A stretch of DNA of 34,305 nucleotides, from NCBI GenBank assembly GCA_025980435.1, contig JAICXK010000023.1:1-34305 (forward strand), given 5' to 3'. The notes beneath the pieces are model-generated. The model was given only the letters and a program-made list of their open reading frames with translations. It did no database searches and was not told the DNA's origin. The stretch is from Bryobacteraceae bacterium (GTDB lineage: Bacteria > Acidobacteriota > Terriglobia > Bryobacterales > Bryobacteraceae). A program made the translations under genes and the position numbers. Each line of letters starts with the position of its first letter. Within the stretch, counting starts at the first letter, position 1. Positions 8,487 to 17,294 of the stretch are shown in pieces.

Positions 8487-10439
8487 ATGCTGCTTTCTGA
8501 CCGTCATTTTACACTGGCATCTGTGCGAATCCTCAGCTTGCTCGTTTTGAGCACGGCACTTGCGCCCCTCCATGGTGGCGCGGCGGAACTTACCGTTGTA
8601 ACCGATCACACCAACTACAATGCCGGAAGCGATGTGCGGGTACGGCTGCTGCCGGGCGGCAGCGCAAACGCCTCGATCCGGTACGCAGGCGAAGCCCGGC
8701 CGGTTGCGAGCGCCATTCACATTCAGGGGCGCGAATACGAAATCCTGTGGAAGATCCCCTGGGGCGCACGCACCGGGCGATATGAAGTGGATCTCACCAC
8801 ATCCGGCGGCGGCGCTATTAAGAATGCAACGTCCTTCGCCGTCCACCGGCAACTGGCGAAAGTTGAATCGGTCGAACTCGATAAAACCTTTTACACGTCC
8901 GGCGACAGCGTCAATCCACGGATCGTGGTGCGGAATTTGTCGAACCGGCCGCTCGACCACCTACAGGTAGAGTTTGAGCCGTATACGTATCCTTGGATCG
9001 CTCCCGCTCCCGATGAACCGCCCATCTGGAAGCACATCGTGGCCGCCTCGCTCTCGCTTCCGCCGGGCGGTCAGAAAGAATTCGACGTGCAGAAGGCGAC
9101 GGTTGTGCAAGCGCCGAAAGAACCGGCCCTCATTTACTATTCGGTGGTCATCCGGGACAGCCGCGAGCCGGACCGGATCTACGATCTTGCCTTTGCTCCG
9201 CCGGCGTTCACCACGCCACCCAACCAGCCGCTGCCTAAGCAATACCCATTTCTCTACCTGTATTCACATCTGACCGATGTGCCGAAATCGGAGGCATACC
9301 GGCATTTTTATCCGCCCCGGTTCATCTCCGGTGTCATCGCTTTTGATGCCGGCCATACCATTTCCCCGACTCATGTAGCTCCATCGCTTTCCTTCACAAT
9401 TAGGCAGCCAGGCGAGGCCGGATGGAAGGATGCGTCGCTGCGCGTGCGTGTCCTTGATTCGAGCGCAAAGGAAATCGAGAACAAACTGCTCCCGGGCCCG
9501 ATTCCTGGTCAACACGTGATCGGACTACGGCCGGAGGATCCCGGCGTCTACACGGCGCAAGTCTCCATTCAGACGCGAGATGGCGCGATTATCGCGCAGG
9601 ACGAGCTGGAAATTGCGATCGATGATCTACCCAAATCTCTTCTGATTTTCTGCGCCCACGAAGACGACGATACGGCGCATCCTGGCATCATTCGAGCCGC
9701 GGTCGAAAATCATATCCCCATTCACTTCGTCTATTTCACGAGCGGCGATGCGGGCGGTTGCGATCGGTATTATATGCACTCGTGCGATGCTGCGCGCGCT
9801 ATGGATTTCGGCGAGGTTCGTATGAGTGAAGCCCGGGCGTCCTTAGGACACCTGGGGGTTTCCTCGGATAACGTTTTCTTTCTCGGCCTACCGGACGGCG
9901 GGCTCGGACAGATTTGGGAGCGCCACATCAAACGCGATGATCCGTATCTGTCGGTTCTCCTGGCCAGCGATCATTCTCCGTACCGCAACGCAGCCATTCC
10001 AAACCTGGCGTATTCCCGCGATTCGGCGGTCTCAGCGGCGAAACAGTTCATTGCACGCTTCAAACCCGACGAAATCATCACCGGGCATCCCGATGAACGG
10101 CATGTCGATCATCGAACGAACAACTGGATCGTTGTTAAGGCCATGCAGGAATTGCTGCGGGAGGGAGTTATCTCCCGCGATACCAGACTTGTGGTGGATG
10201 TTTCATACGGTCCCATGCCGGGACGGCACGCGCCCTACGAGTATGAAAAGCAGACGCTCTATGTTTCCGGCGAAGCTGCGAAATTGGGCCAGGAGGCGCT
10301 GTGGTACTACCAGTCGCAAGATGGCAACCATCAGCAGGCGAATATCGTCGATTTCGATAAGCTGCCGCGGCAGGAGCCCTATCCGCACTACCGGATTCTG
10401 GACTGGCAGGAACATGAAGGCTGGAATGAGCGGCCATAG
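8487..10439 (+). CDS. Secreted PIG-L/LmbE-family deacetylase with N-terminal Ig-like domains
   Basis: This is a 650-residue protein. A signal peptide ending near GGAAE (residue ~34) is followed by about 350 residues of beta-rich, Ig-like or CARDB-like sequence (for example TSGDSVNPRIVVRNLSNRPL). The C-terminal domain from ~384 is PIG-L: AHEDDD at 390-395 supplies zinc ligands His391 and Asp394, and GHPDERHVDH at 533-542 supplies the catalytic-loop His539 and the third ligand His542. The family removes N-acetyl groups from glycosyl substrates such as GlcNAc conjugates. The canonical AHPDDE is AHEDDD here, with the metal ligands kept. The substrate is unknown, and export suggests a polysaccharide or glycoconjugate. 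The ATG at 8487 has ggcgga just upstream; GTG 8523 would give a shorter, cleaner signal peptide. It is probably monocistronic and begins 19 bases from the divergent tRNA-Thr. Confidence 0.9.
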   Translation: MLLSDRHFTLASVRILSLLVLSTALAPLHGGAAELTVVTDHTNYNAGSDVRVRLLPGGSANASIRYAGEARPVASAIHIQGREYEILWKIPWGARTGRYEVDLTTSGGGAIKNATSFAVHRQLAKVESVELDKTFYTSGDSVNPRIVVRNLSNRPLDHLQVEFEPYTYPWIAPAPDEPPIWKHIVAASLSLPPGGQKEFDVQKATVVQAPKEPALIYYSVVIRDSREPDRIYDLAFAPPAFTTPPNQPLPKQYPFLYLYSHLTDVPKSEAYRHFYPPRFISGVIAFDAGHTISPTHVAPSLSFTIRQPGEAGWKDASLRVRVLDSSAKEIENKLLPGPIPGQHVIGLRPEDPGVYTAQVSIQTRDGAIIAQDELEIAIDDLPKSLLIFCAHEDDDTAHPGIIRAAVENHIPIHFVYFTSGDAGGCDRYYMHSCDAARAMDFGEVRMSEARASLGHLGVSSDNVFFLGLPDGGLGQIWERHIKRDDPYLSVLLASDHSPYRNAAIPNLAYSRDSAVSAAKQFIARFKPDEIITGHPDERHVDHRTNNWIVVKAMQELLREGVISRDTRLVVDVSYGPMPGRHAPYEYEKQTLYVSGEAAKLGQEALWYYQSQDGNHQQANIVDFDKLPRQEPYPHYRILDWQEHEGWNERP

Positions 10440-10494
10440 CGATTGCGTGCGCTGCTAATCTGAAAGCACTCCCCCGGGTCTTCGTGGTGCTCCA

Positions 10495-12255
10495 ATGACT
10501 TTCGCCGAGCATCTGAAAAGCCAGCTCGACATCGTCGATGTCGTCGGCCAATACGTCCGCCTGAAGCGGCAGGGCGGTGGTTCGCGCTTTGTGGGCTTGT
10601 GCCCATTCCATTCGGAGAGAACGCCGTCTTTTGGAGTACACAGCGCGTTGCAATACTACAAGTGCTTCGGCTGCGATGCAGCGGGTGACGTGTTCAAATT
10701 CGTGCAGCAGATTGAGAGCCTTACGTTCCCCGAAGCCTTGAAGCTCCTGGCGGAGCGGTATGGCATTCCCATGCCGGAGCGGCAGAGGAGCGACGATCCG
10801 GAGGCGCAGCGGCGTGCGGCGCTTTTTGAAATGCACGAGATCGCAGCCGAGGTGTTCCAGAGCAATCTACGGGGCGCGGCAGGAGCGGCTGCGCGCAGTT
10901 ATCTGGAATCGCGCGGCGTATCCCGCGCCGCCATGGACGAGTTTCGTCTGGGGCTGTCCGAAGCGTCCGGCCAACAACTGGTGCACCGTTTGCAGAAGTT
11001 CGGCCCAGCACTGCTGGAGGAATCGGGCCTTGCCATCAAGCGCCAGGAAGGCGGGTTTTACGACCGTTTTCGTGCCCGCCTGATGTTTCCCATCCATAAT
11101 GAGTCGGGCAAACTGATTGCGTTTGGCGGCCGTGCGCTGCGCGCGAACGACGAACCGAAGTACCTGAATTCGCCCGAGACGAAGATCTACAAAAAGTCGA
11201 CTATCCTGTATAACCTGCACCGCGCAAAGATCGACGCCCGCAAGAACGACCGCATCATCCTGGTGGAAGGCTACATGGACGTGATCGGTGTCTATTCAGC
11301 CGGGATTCATGAGGTGGTCGCCAGCAGCGGAACGGCCCTCGGCGTGGAACAGATCCGGTCCATCAAAAGACAGGTTTCGATGCAGCAGGCCAGCGCCGGC
11401 CAAATCATACTCAACTTCGATCCCGACCCGGCGGGTGCTCGTTCCACCGAGAAGTACATTTCTCTCCTGCTCGCGGAAGGCCTGCGCGTTCGCGTGCTCG
11501 AGATTCCGGAAGGATTGGATCCGGACGAATACATCCAGCAAGCCCCAGCAGATGGCTATCGCAAGCTGCTCGAAACCGCGGTTTCCTATTTCCACTGGCT
11601 GGCGGATCGAGCGCGCTCCAAATTCGATATGCGTACAGCTGAAGGCCGCATTGATGCATTCAAATTCATGGAGCCGGCCATCCAGCAAGTAAGCAATCGC
11701 CTGGAGCGAGCAGCCATCGCGGGTGAAATGGCCGAATACCTGAATGTCGATCGCGACGTGATAGGGCGCATGTTCCGCCAGAACCCGATTCCGAACCCGG
11801 CTGCGAAATCGAAAGAGTTCGCTTCCGCTGTGCCGCCAAATGAGAAGCTCCTTATCTGGTGTCTGCTGGCGAGCCCGGATGCCCGCGCCGTGATCCGGCA
11901 GTATCTGTCGAATGCGAATCTGCTTGATCTGCTGGATTTGAGGAGCATCTTCGAGGCCGTCGTGCATCTGGATGACGACGTTCCATTTACTCTAGAAGTC
12001 TTGGCAGCCGCCCTGGAACCGCGCTTACAGCGGATTCTTTCCGAAATCAGCTTCTCGGATTGCGGAATTCGGGAAGAGGATGCCGCCGAGCAGGCACTTC
12101 ATTGTTTAAAAGCATTGGAATCCAAGGCTAAGAGCGCAAAATATGAGGCCCTACGCCGGCAGATCCGGGAGCTCGAACGGTCGGGAAATTTCCAGGAAGC
12201 GCTGCGTTTGGCCGATGAGTTAGACAGTTTAAGAACCCGATCCCCAGGGGCGTAA
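10495..12255 (+). CDS. dnaG: DNA primase DnaG
   Basis: DnaG synthesises RNA primers for DNA replication in the cytoplasm, together with the replicative helicase. At 586 residues it has the normal length. The N-terminal CHC2 zinc ribbon has C36, H39, C57 and C60 (CPFH then KCFGC). The catalytic core follows, with the RARLMFPI and GKLIAFGGRAL blocks. The TOPRIM part shows EGYMD at 258-262 and a DPD acidic pair (D309, D311) in place of the usual DGD. The C-terminal ~150 residues are less conserved and correspond to the helicase-interaction region. The ATG at 10495 has no strong ribosome binding site, and MTFAEHLKSQLDIVDVV is the typical primase start. It lies 116 bases upstream of rpoD, as in the conserved rpsU-dnaG-rpoD unit; rpsU is not present here. 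Confidence 0.97.
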   Translation: MTFAEHLKSQLDIVDVVGQYVRLKRQGGGSRFVGLCPFHSERTPSFGVHSALQYYKCFGCDAAGDVFKFVQQIESLTFPEALKLLAERYGIPMPERQRSDDPEAQRRAALFEMHEIAAEVFQSNLRGAAGAAARSYLESRGVSRAAMDEFRLGLSEASGQQLVHRLQKFGPALLEESGLAIKRQEGGFYDRFRARLMFPIHNESGKLIAFGGRALRANDEPKYLNSPETKIYKKSTILYNLHRAKIDARKNDRIILVEGYMDVIGVYSAGIHEVVASSGTALGVEQIRSIKRQVSMQQASAGQIILNFDPDPAGARSTEKYISLLLAEGLRVRVLEIPEGLDPDEYIQQAPADGYRKLLETAVSYFHWLADRARSKFDMRTAEGRIDAFKFMEPAIQQVSNRLERAAIAGEMAEYLNVDRDVIGRMFRQNPIPNPAAKSKEFASAVPPNEKLLIWCLLASPDARAVIRQYLSNANLLDLLDLRSIFEAVVHLDDDVPFTLEVLAAALEPRLQRILSEISFSDCGIREEDAAEQALHCLKALESKAKSAKYEALRRQIRELERSGNFQEALRLADELDSLRTRSPGA

Positions 12256-12371
12256 CCGTGTTGTACTATGAGAAATCGAGGAAACGAGGGGCCTCCCCGA
12301 TACATATAGCCTGTTGTTTTTTGGGAAGCTTTTTTGCCAACGATCGTGTAACTGATGGATGAAGGCTGTTG

Positions 12372-14024
12372 ATGCAAAACGGTAACGACAAGGGCTTCGT
12401 TCTGTATGACGATGTCAGGGGAGTCGTGCCCGATGAACTGGCAAGCGGCGGTGATCTCAACGATCTGTTTGCCGACCTGGAGAGTCCTCCCGTTGAGCTG
12501 CTGGACGAATCCAAGGAGTTCGACAAGAAAGAAGAAGAATTCGACGAGCTTTCGGAGCTCGACCTCTCGCCCGGCGCTCTGGATAAGAGCAACGATTCCG
12601 TCCGGGTCTACCTGCGAGAGATGGGCATGGTTCCGCTCCTCACGCGTGACGGCGAGATCGAGCTCGCAAAGCGAATCGAGCGGGGCGAAAGGGCCGTTCG
12701 CAAGGCGCTCTCCCGTTCGCACCTTGTCGTCCATCTTCTCCTCGAAACGAGACACAACATCGAACGAGGCGCCGTCCCGATTCTCGATATTCTGCAGGCG
12801 CCGGATGCGCACGACGGGCATGAGGACGATAATGCGCTCACGCATCTTAAGGAGGAATTTCTTCAGGCTCTGCACGCGATCGAGAAGCTGTACCGTAAAT
12901 CCCAGCAAGTCGAGCAGAAGCTGATCAGTATTTCCCGGACTATGAAGGCGAAGCAGCATCGCAAGCTGCGCTTCGAATATGCCCGCCTGATGGTCACGAT
13001 CTCACGTCACATACGAGCACTCCCAATCGCCGCGCGTTACCAACGGCGCCTCAGCGAGGCCCTGCGGCAAGTTGTCGACAACTTGAGGCCGCTTGAGCAG
13101 GAGATCGCGCGCTTGCAGCGCAGAATGGAGACGCCCTCCGCTACCGAATCCGGGTCCGTTTCCAGCATAAAGAAGGAGCTGAAGACGCTTTCCGCTCATT
13201 TGCAAGGGTTAGAGGACCGCTCGGGAACCAGTGCGACTGAGTTGCGCCGAACCCTCCAGATTGTCGAGAGGGGAGAAACGGAAACGGATGAAGCCAAGAA
13301 GCGGCTCATTGAGGCGAATCTTCGGCTGGTGGTTTCCGTGGCGAAGCGGTATACAAATCGGGGCATGCAATTCCTGGATCTGATTCAGGAAGGCAATATT
13401 GGACTTATGCGCGCCGTGGATAAATTCGATTACAAACGCGGCTACAAGTTTTCGACGTACGCCACGTGGTGGGTTCGGCAGGCGGTAACGCGCGCCATTG
13501 CGGACCAGGCCCGCACCATTCGCATTCCGGTGCACATGATCGAAACCATCAACAAGCTCGTGCGGCTTCAGCGCATTATGCAACAGGAGTTAGGCCGGGA
13601 ACCGACCACGGAAGAGCTGGCCGTTCGCATGGAACTCCCGCCCAGCAAAATACGCCGGGTCCTTCGAATTTCTCAGGAACCGATCTCGCTACAGACCCCG
13701 GTCGGCGAGGAAGAAGAATCGAATCTGGGCGACTTCCTGGTTGATGGCAGGATGGTCTCACCGTCGGAAGCGGTCATTAATCTGAATCTCCGGGAACAGA
13801 CTGCCGAGGTACTGAAAACGCTCAGCCCGCGGGAAGAGAAGATCGTTAAGATGCGGTTTGGCCTGCAGGATGGCAGCGAGCACACCCTCGAAGAGGTAGG
13901 CCAGAGCTTCGCCGTTACCCGGGAGCGCATTCGTCAGATCGAAGCCAAGGCCCTTCGCAAGCTGCGCCACCCCAGCCGCAGTCACCGTTTGCGCAACTTC
14001 CTGGAAAACGGCGCACCATCTTAG
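12372..14024 (+). CDS. rpoD: Primary RNA polymerase sigma factor (sigma-70)
   Basis: This is the housekeeping sigma factor, 550 residues long. Region 1.2 ([21 protein letters not shown], ~75-95) is followed by a long acidic and basic insert, the non-conserved region. Region 2 has [37 protein letters not shown] and [16 protein letters not shown], which hold the core-binding and -10-reading residues. Region 3 follows ([11 protein letters not shown]). Region 4 has [15 protein letters not shown] and the helix-turn-helix [20 protein letters not shown], which reads -35. Region 1.1 is short and acidic. The start is ATG 12372, with gaagg 6 bases upstream; a TTG immediately before it is less likely. 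It lies downstream of dnaG, as in many bacteria. A strong double hairpin follows 7 bases after the stop. Confidence 0.97.
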   Translation: MQNGNDKGFVLYDDVRGVVPDELASGGDLNDLFADLESPPVELLDESKEFDKKEEEFDELSELDLSPGALDKSNDSVRVYLREMGMVPLLTRDGEIELAKRIERGERAVRKALSRSHLVVHLLLETRHNIERGAVPILDILQAPDAHDGHEDDNALTHLKEEFLQALHAIEKLYRKSQQVEQKLISISRTMKAKQHRKLRFEYARLMVTISRHIRALPIAARYQRRLSEALRQVVDNLRPLEQEIARLQRRMETPSATESGSVSSIKKELKTLSAHLQGLEDRSGTSATELRRTLQIVERGETETDEAKKRLIEANLRLVVSVAKRYTNRGMQFLDLIQEGNIGLMRAVDKFDYKRGYKFSTYATWWVRQAVTRAIADQARTIRIPVHMIETINKLVRLQRIMQQELGREPTTEELAVRMELPPSKIRRVLRISQEPISLQTPVGEEEESNLGDFLVDGRMVSPSEAVINLNLREQTAEVLKTLSPREEKIVKMRFGLQDGSEHTLEEVGQSFAVTRERIRQIEAKALRKLRHPSRSHRLRNFLENGAPS

Positions 14025-14030
14025 TGAGAA

Positions 14031-14065
14031 GCGCGACCAGGGGTCGCGCGGACGAGGGCGTCCGC
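14031..14065 (+). repeat. Tandem GC-rich inverted repeats after rpoD (REP-like element or terminator)
   Basis: Two hairpins overlap directly behind rpoD. The first is GCGCGACC (14031-14038) with its perfect complement at 14042-14049 and a 3-base loop. The second is GCGGACG (14048-14054) with its complement at 14059-14065 and loop AGGG. Both loops carry AGG followed by G. There is no T tract directly after, so this is not a classic intrinsic terminator. The arrangement resembles palindromic repeats scattered through some acidobacterial genomes, but I see no second copy in the window. It may cap the dnaG-rpoD transcript. Confidence 0.55.
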
Positions 14066-14144
14066 CCCACTCTGACATGGCAGTGGCGGTTTTCCATTTC
14101 TCATCAAAATTGCCGTGCTATTCTGACGCCAGCCGCTCGATTCT

Positions 14145-15023
14145 ATGCGTCTGCGCAGCGTGCTTTTCGCGACCTTGCCGAGCCTGGCGCTCTTCAGCGC
14201 GCTCTGCGCGACCGTGCCGCTTTCGGGTCCGGAAAACGTTCCCGACGACGCCAGCAAAGTCGGGCTGCGCACGTCGCGAAAGGAGCAGAAGCCGGGTGTG
14301 TTTCGCGAATATCCAGGTTGGGAGTACAACAATTTTCCGCTCCCTCCCGATGCGAACGTTCCCGGCGAATGGGTGTTTGCGCGGTTCATGTATAGCGCCG
14401 TTCCCACGTGGCGCGGGCGTCTGAATAACTGGACCATTGATTATCCTCGTTCAGACCGTCATCTTTCGGCGGCAGTGCGCCGGCTCACACGGATTCAGAC
14501 ACGATCGGTCGAGCAGCCGGTGGCCGCCGAAGACGGCGACGACATCTACAACTGGCCCTGGTTGTACGCGGTTGAGGTTGGCCATTGGGATCTCACGGAC
14601 CTGCAGGCGTCAAAGCTGCGCGATTTTTTGCTGCGCGGCGGCTTTTTTATGTGCGACGATTTTCACGGGACAATCGAATGGGAGACCTTTGTGGCCAGCA
14701 TGAAGCGAGTGTTCCCCGACCGCCCCATCGTGGACCTGCCCAGCACTAATCCGATTTTTCACACCGTCTACGATCTGGACGATCGCTATCAGGTACCGGG
14801 CGAGCAGTTTGTGTATACCCATCGCAGTTTTGAGAAGGATGGATATGAAGCGCGATGGCGCGGCATCTACGACGATAAGGGCCGGGTGATGGTAGCCATC
14901 TGCCACAACATGGATCTGGGCGATTCCTGGGAGCACGCCGACAATCCTCTCTACCCGGAGCAATTTTCCGCGCTGGGGTTTCGGATCGGTATCAATTATC
15001 TGGTCTATGCCATGACCCATTAG
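14145..15023 (+). CDS. DUF4159 domain protein (GATase1-like), exported
   Basis: This 292-residue protein has an N-terminal hydrophobic signal or anchor (FATLPSLALFSALCATVPL, residues 8-26) and a DUF4159 domain covering most of the rest. Family landmarks are WVFARFMYSAVPTW, WTIDYPRSDRHLSAAVRRLT, then WPWLYAVEVGHWDLTDLQ and LRDFLLRGGFFMCDDFHG (~135-180), where the domain resembles a class I glutamine-amidotransferase fold. No reaction is known. It is the first gene of an eight-gene plus-strand operon and is followed after 15 bases by the VWA/GATase-like membrane protein. DUF4159 genes commonly sit beside MoxR, DUF58 and BatA genes. The ATG at 14145 lacks an obvious ribosome binding site. The 120 bases upstream hold the double hairpin and a short AT-richer stretch that could contain the operon promoter. 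Confidence 0.88.
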   Translation: MRLRSVLFATLPSLALFSALCATVPLSGPENVPDDASKVGLRTSRKEQKPGVFREYPGWEYNNFPLPPDANVPGEWVFARFMYSAVPTWRGRLNNWTIDYPRSDRHLSAAVRRLTRIQTRSVEQPVAAEDGDDIYNWPWLYAVEVGHWDLTDLQASKLRDFLLRGGFFMCDDFHGTIEWETFVASMKRVFPDRPIVDLPSTNPIFHTVYDLDDRYQVPGEQFVYTHRSFEKDGYEARWRGIYDDKGRVMVAICHNMDLGDSWEHADNPLYPEQFSALGFRIGINYLVYAMTH

Positions 15024-15038
15024 GAGCGGGCAACACAG

Positions 15039-17294
15039 GTGTTCGAGTTTTTATTCAAATATCCGGCCAGCGTTTTCTCAAAGGGTACTTTTGTGCTGCT
15101 TGGATCCTGGCCGAAATGGGCGCTGTTTGCGGCAATCGCCGCGGCCGCGGGGATTCTAGCCTGGGCGATCTGGCGCAGGCGGGCTCAATTCGCGCCATCA
15201 CTTCGCGGGATGCGGGTGATCGCCATCTGGGGACTTCAAGCGCTTACCCTGACGCTGCTGCTGATTGTGCTTTGGCAACCCGCCATCAGCGTCACATCGC
15301 TCCGGCCACAGCAAAACATCGTCGCGGTCGTGATCGACGAGAGCCGCAGCATGGGCTTGGCCGACATGGGCAAGCCACGTGAACAGATCGCTGCGGACCT
15401 TCTGAACAACGGCTTGCTGAAGCGGCTGGGGACTCGGTTCCAGGTGCGGCTGTACCGGCTCGGCGCCGGCCTGGACCGCATTCCGGATACTTCCGGACTA
15501 CAGGCGAATCAGCGCGCAACCCGAATCGGGAAAGCGCTGCACCAGATTGCGGATGAATCGTCCACTTTGCCGATCGGAGCCGTCGTTCTGCTAAGTGATG
15601 GGTCGGACAATACAGGCGGAATCGACGTGGATACCATGACGGCTCTGGAACAGCGTAAGCTGCCGGTAAGTACAATCGGCATCGGCAGTCCTGAGTTGAA
15701 CAAGGATGTTGAACTAGACGGTTTCAGCGTGCCTTCCCGGGCATTGCCGGGTTCGCGGCTGCAGGCGCGAGTGAATATCCGGCAGAGTGGATTCGCGGGT
15801 AACCGCGCAAAGCTGGTGATCAGCGGTGGAGGGTCGATTCTGGGGCAGCGCGACGTGAAGCTCCGCGACTCGCCGGAACAGGTGGAGTCCGTCGAGTTCA
15901 GTGCGGGCAAGAGCGGGGTGCAGGAACTGGAAGCCCGACTCGATCCGCTGGCGGGTGAAACCAACACGGCGAACAATGAGCTCAGGCAGGTGCTTTCCAT
16001 CGACACGACAAAAAAGCGCATTCTCTACGTGGAGGGAGAGCCGCGCTGGGAATACAAGTTCCTCCGGCGCGCGGTGGAAGACGATCCGGCGCTCCACATT
16101 GTTTCGATGCTCCGGACCACCCAAAATAAGATCTATCGGCAGGGGATTGGCAACCCGAACGAGCTTGCTGATGGGTTCCCGAGCAAGCCGGAGGATCTGT
16201 TTGCGTATCAGGGCGTGATATTGGGAAGCGTTGAGTCTGCGTTCTTTACCCCACAACAGCAGCAATCGCTTAAGGATTTTGTCGATCGGCGCGGCGGAGG
16301 ACTGCTTTTTCTCGGCGGGCGATGGGCTCTAAGCGACGGAGGGTATAACGTTCCTCCATTCACCGAATTGCTGCCTGTAAACCTGCCGCAGCGAAAGAAC
16401 ACGTTTCAGCGAAGCTTTGTAGCGGCCGAACTCACCTCCGCCGGCAGGACCAGCTTGATCTGCCGAATCGAGAACGATCCCGAAAAGAGCGCGGAGCATT
16501 GGGAGGTTCTTCCGTACCTTGCGAATTATCAAGACCCCGGAACTCCGAAGCCTGGCGCTGTGGTACTTGCACGGGTCGATGCGGGTGGAACCCGAGTGCC
16601 CCTGCTGATTACCGAGAATTACGGACGCGGCCGCACCGCGGTATTCGCCACAGCCGGAAGCTGGCGCTGGCAGATGCAGCAGCCGGTCACCGACATGAGC
16701 CAGGAAACCTTCTGGCGTCAATTGCTTCGCTGGGAAGCAGGCGCAACGCCCGGGCCGGTGGTCGCTTCAACTCCTGATGCCTTGTTAGAAGACGATGGCC
16801 GAATCCAACTGCGCACAGAAGTCCGCGACAAGGCCTATTTGCCGGTCAGTGATGCGGACGTGCAAGCGGATATCGTTGAACCGGACGGCTCCTCGGAATC
16901 GATTTCCTTACGGCCGGATCCTCTTGCCCAGGGCGTTTATTCCGCAACCTGGGATGCAGCGAAAGATGGATCCTACGTGGCGGAAATCAAGGCAAAGAGC
17001 GGGACACAAATGCTCGGAAGCGACGTTCTGACCTTCCGGCGGGAAGACGGAGTAGCTGAGAATTTTCATCGTGAACAGAACCGCGAACTGCTGCAGAAAC
17101 TAGCCGCCGAAACCGGAGGCCGCTACTATACGCCGCGCACGGCGCGACGGCTCCCGGATGAAATTTCGTATTCAGAGGCGGGCATTACATCCCGCGAGAT
17201 TAAAGATCTGTGGGATATGCCGGCGATCTTCCTCCTGATCCTCATGCTTCGCTCTGGCGAGTGGCTTCTGCGCAGAAGGTGGGGAACGGTATGA
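15039..17294 (+). CDS. Membrane protein with VWA and GATase1-like domains (Bat-type)
   Basis: This is a 751-residue inner-membrane protein. Two N-terminal transmembrane helices (residues ~27-46 and ~60-80) precede a von Willebrand A domain that begins VVIDESRSMG; D100, S102 and S104 form the DxSxS metal site. A beta-rich segment follows, then a GATase1-like block near residues 389-430 (VILGSVESAFF, FVDRRGGGLLFLGG), another Ig-like part and a C-terminal helix (MPAIFLLILML). The soluble domains between the two anchors are expected on the periplasmic side. Such proteins accompany MoxR ATPases and probably bind substrate or partner proteins through the metal site. The start is GTG at 15039, with taggag ~12 bases upstream. 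Its TGA overlaps the next ATG (ATGA at 17291-17294). Confidence 0.88.
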   Translation: MFEFLFKYPASVFSKGTFVLLGSWPKWALFAAIAAAAGILAWAIWRRRAQFAPSLRGMRVIAIWGLQALTLTLLLIVLWQPAISVTSLRPQQNIVAVVIDESRSMGLADMGKPREQIAADLLNNGLLKRLGTRFQVRLYRLGAGLDRIPDTSGLQANQRATRIGKALHQIADESSTLPIGAVVLLSDGSDNTGGIDVDTMTALEQRKLPVSTIGIGSPELNKDVELDGFSVPSRALPGSRLQARVNIRQSGFAGNRAKLVISGGGSILGQRDVKLRDSPEQVESVEFSAGKSGVQELEARLDPLAGETNTANNELRQVLSIDTTKKRILYVEGEPRWEYKFLRRAVEDDPALHIVSMLRTTQNKIYRQGIGNPNELADGFPSKPEDLFAYQGVILGSVESAFFTPQQQQSLKDFVDRRGGGLLFLGGRWALSDGGYNVPPFTELLPVNLPQRKNTFQRSFVAAELTSAGRTSLICRIENDPEKSAEHWEVLPYLANYQDPGTPKPGAVVLARVDAGGTRVPLLITENYGRGRTAVFATAGSWRWQMQQPVTDMSQETFWRQLLRWEAGATPGPVVASTPDALLEDDGRIQLRTEVRDKAYLPVSDADVQADIVEPDGSSESISLRPDPLAQGVYSATWDAAKDGSYVAEIKAKSGTQMLGSDVLTFRREDGVAENFHREQNRELLQKLAAETGGRYYTPRTARRLPDEISYSEAGITSREIKDLWDMPAIFLLILMLRSGEWLLRRRWGTV

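Noticed and set aside
10461-10494. Hairpin AGCAC/GTGCT before dnaG as terminator or attenuator
   Set aside because: The stem is only 5 bp with a 17-base loop and no T tract follows.
10168-10836. Minus-strand open frame (222 codons)
   Set aside because: It is antisense to the PIG-L catalytic domain and the dnaG zinc ribbon, both firmly identified.
12355-12372. Tiny leader frame encoding MDEGC whose stop overlaps the rpoD ATG
   Set aside because: The TGATG junction is suggestive, but there is no ribosome binding site before it and five codons arise easily by chance.
12099-12959. Minus-strand open frame (286 codons) opposite rpoD
   Set aside because: It spans the dnaG end, the intergenic region and rpoD antisense. 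Domain evidence for dnaG and rpoD on the plus strand is decisive.
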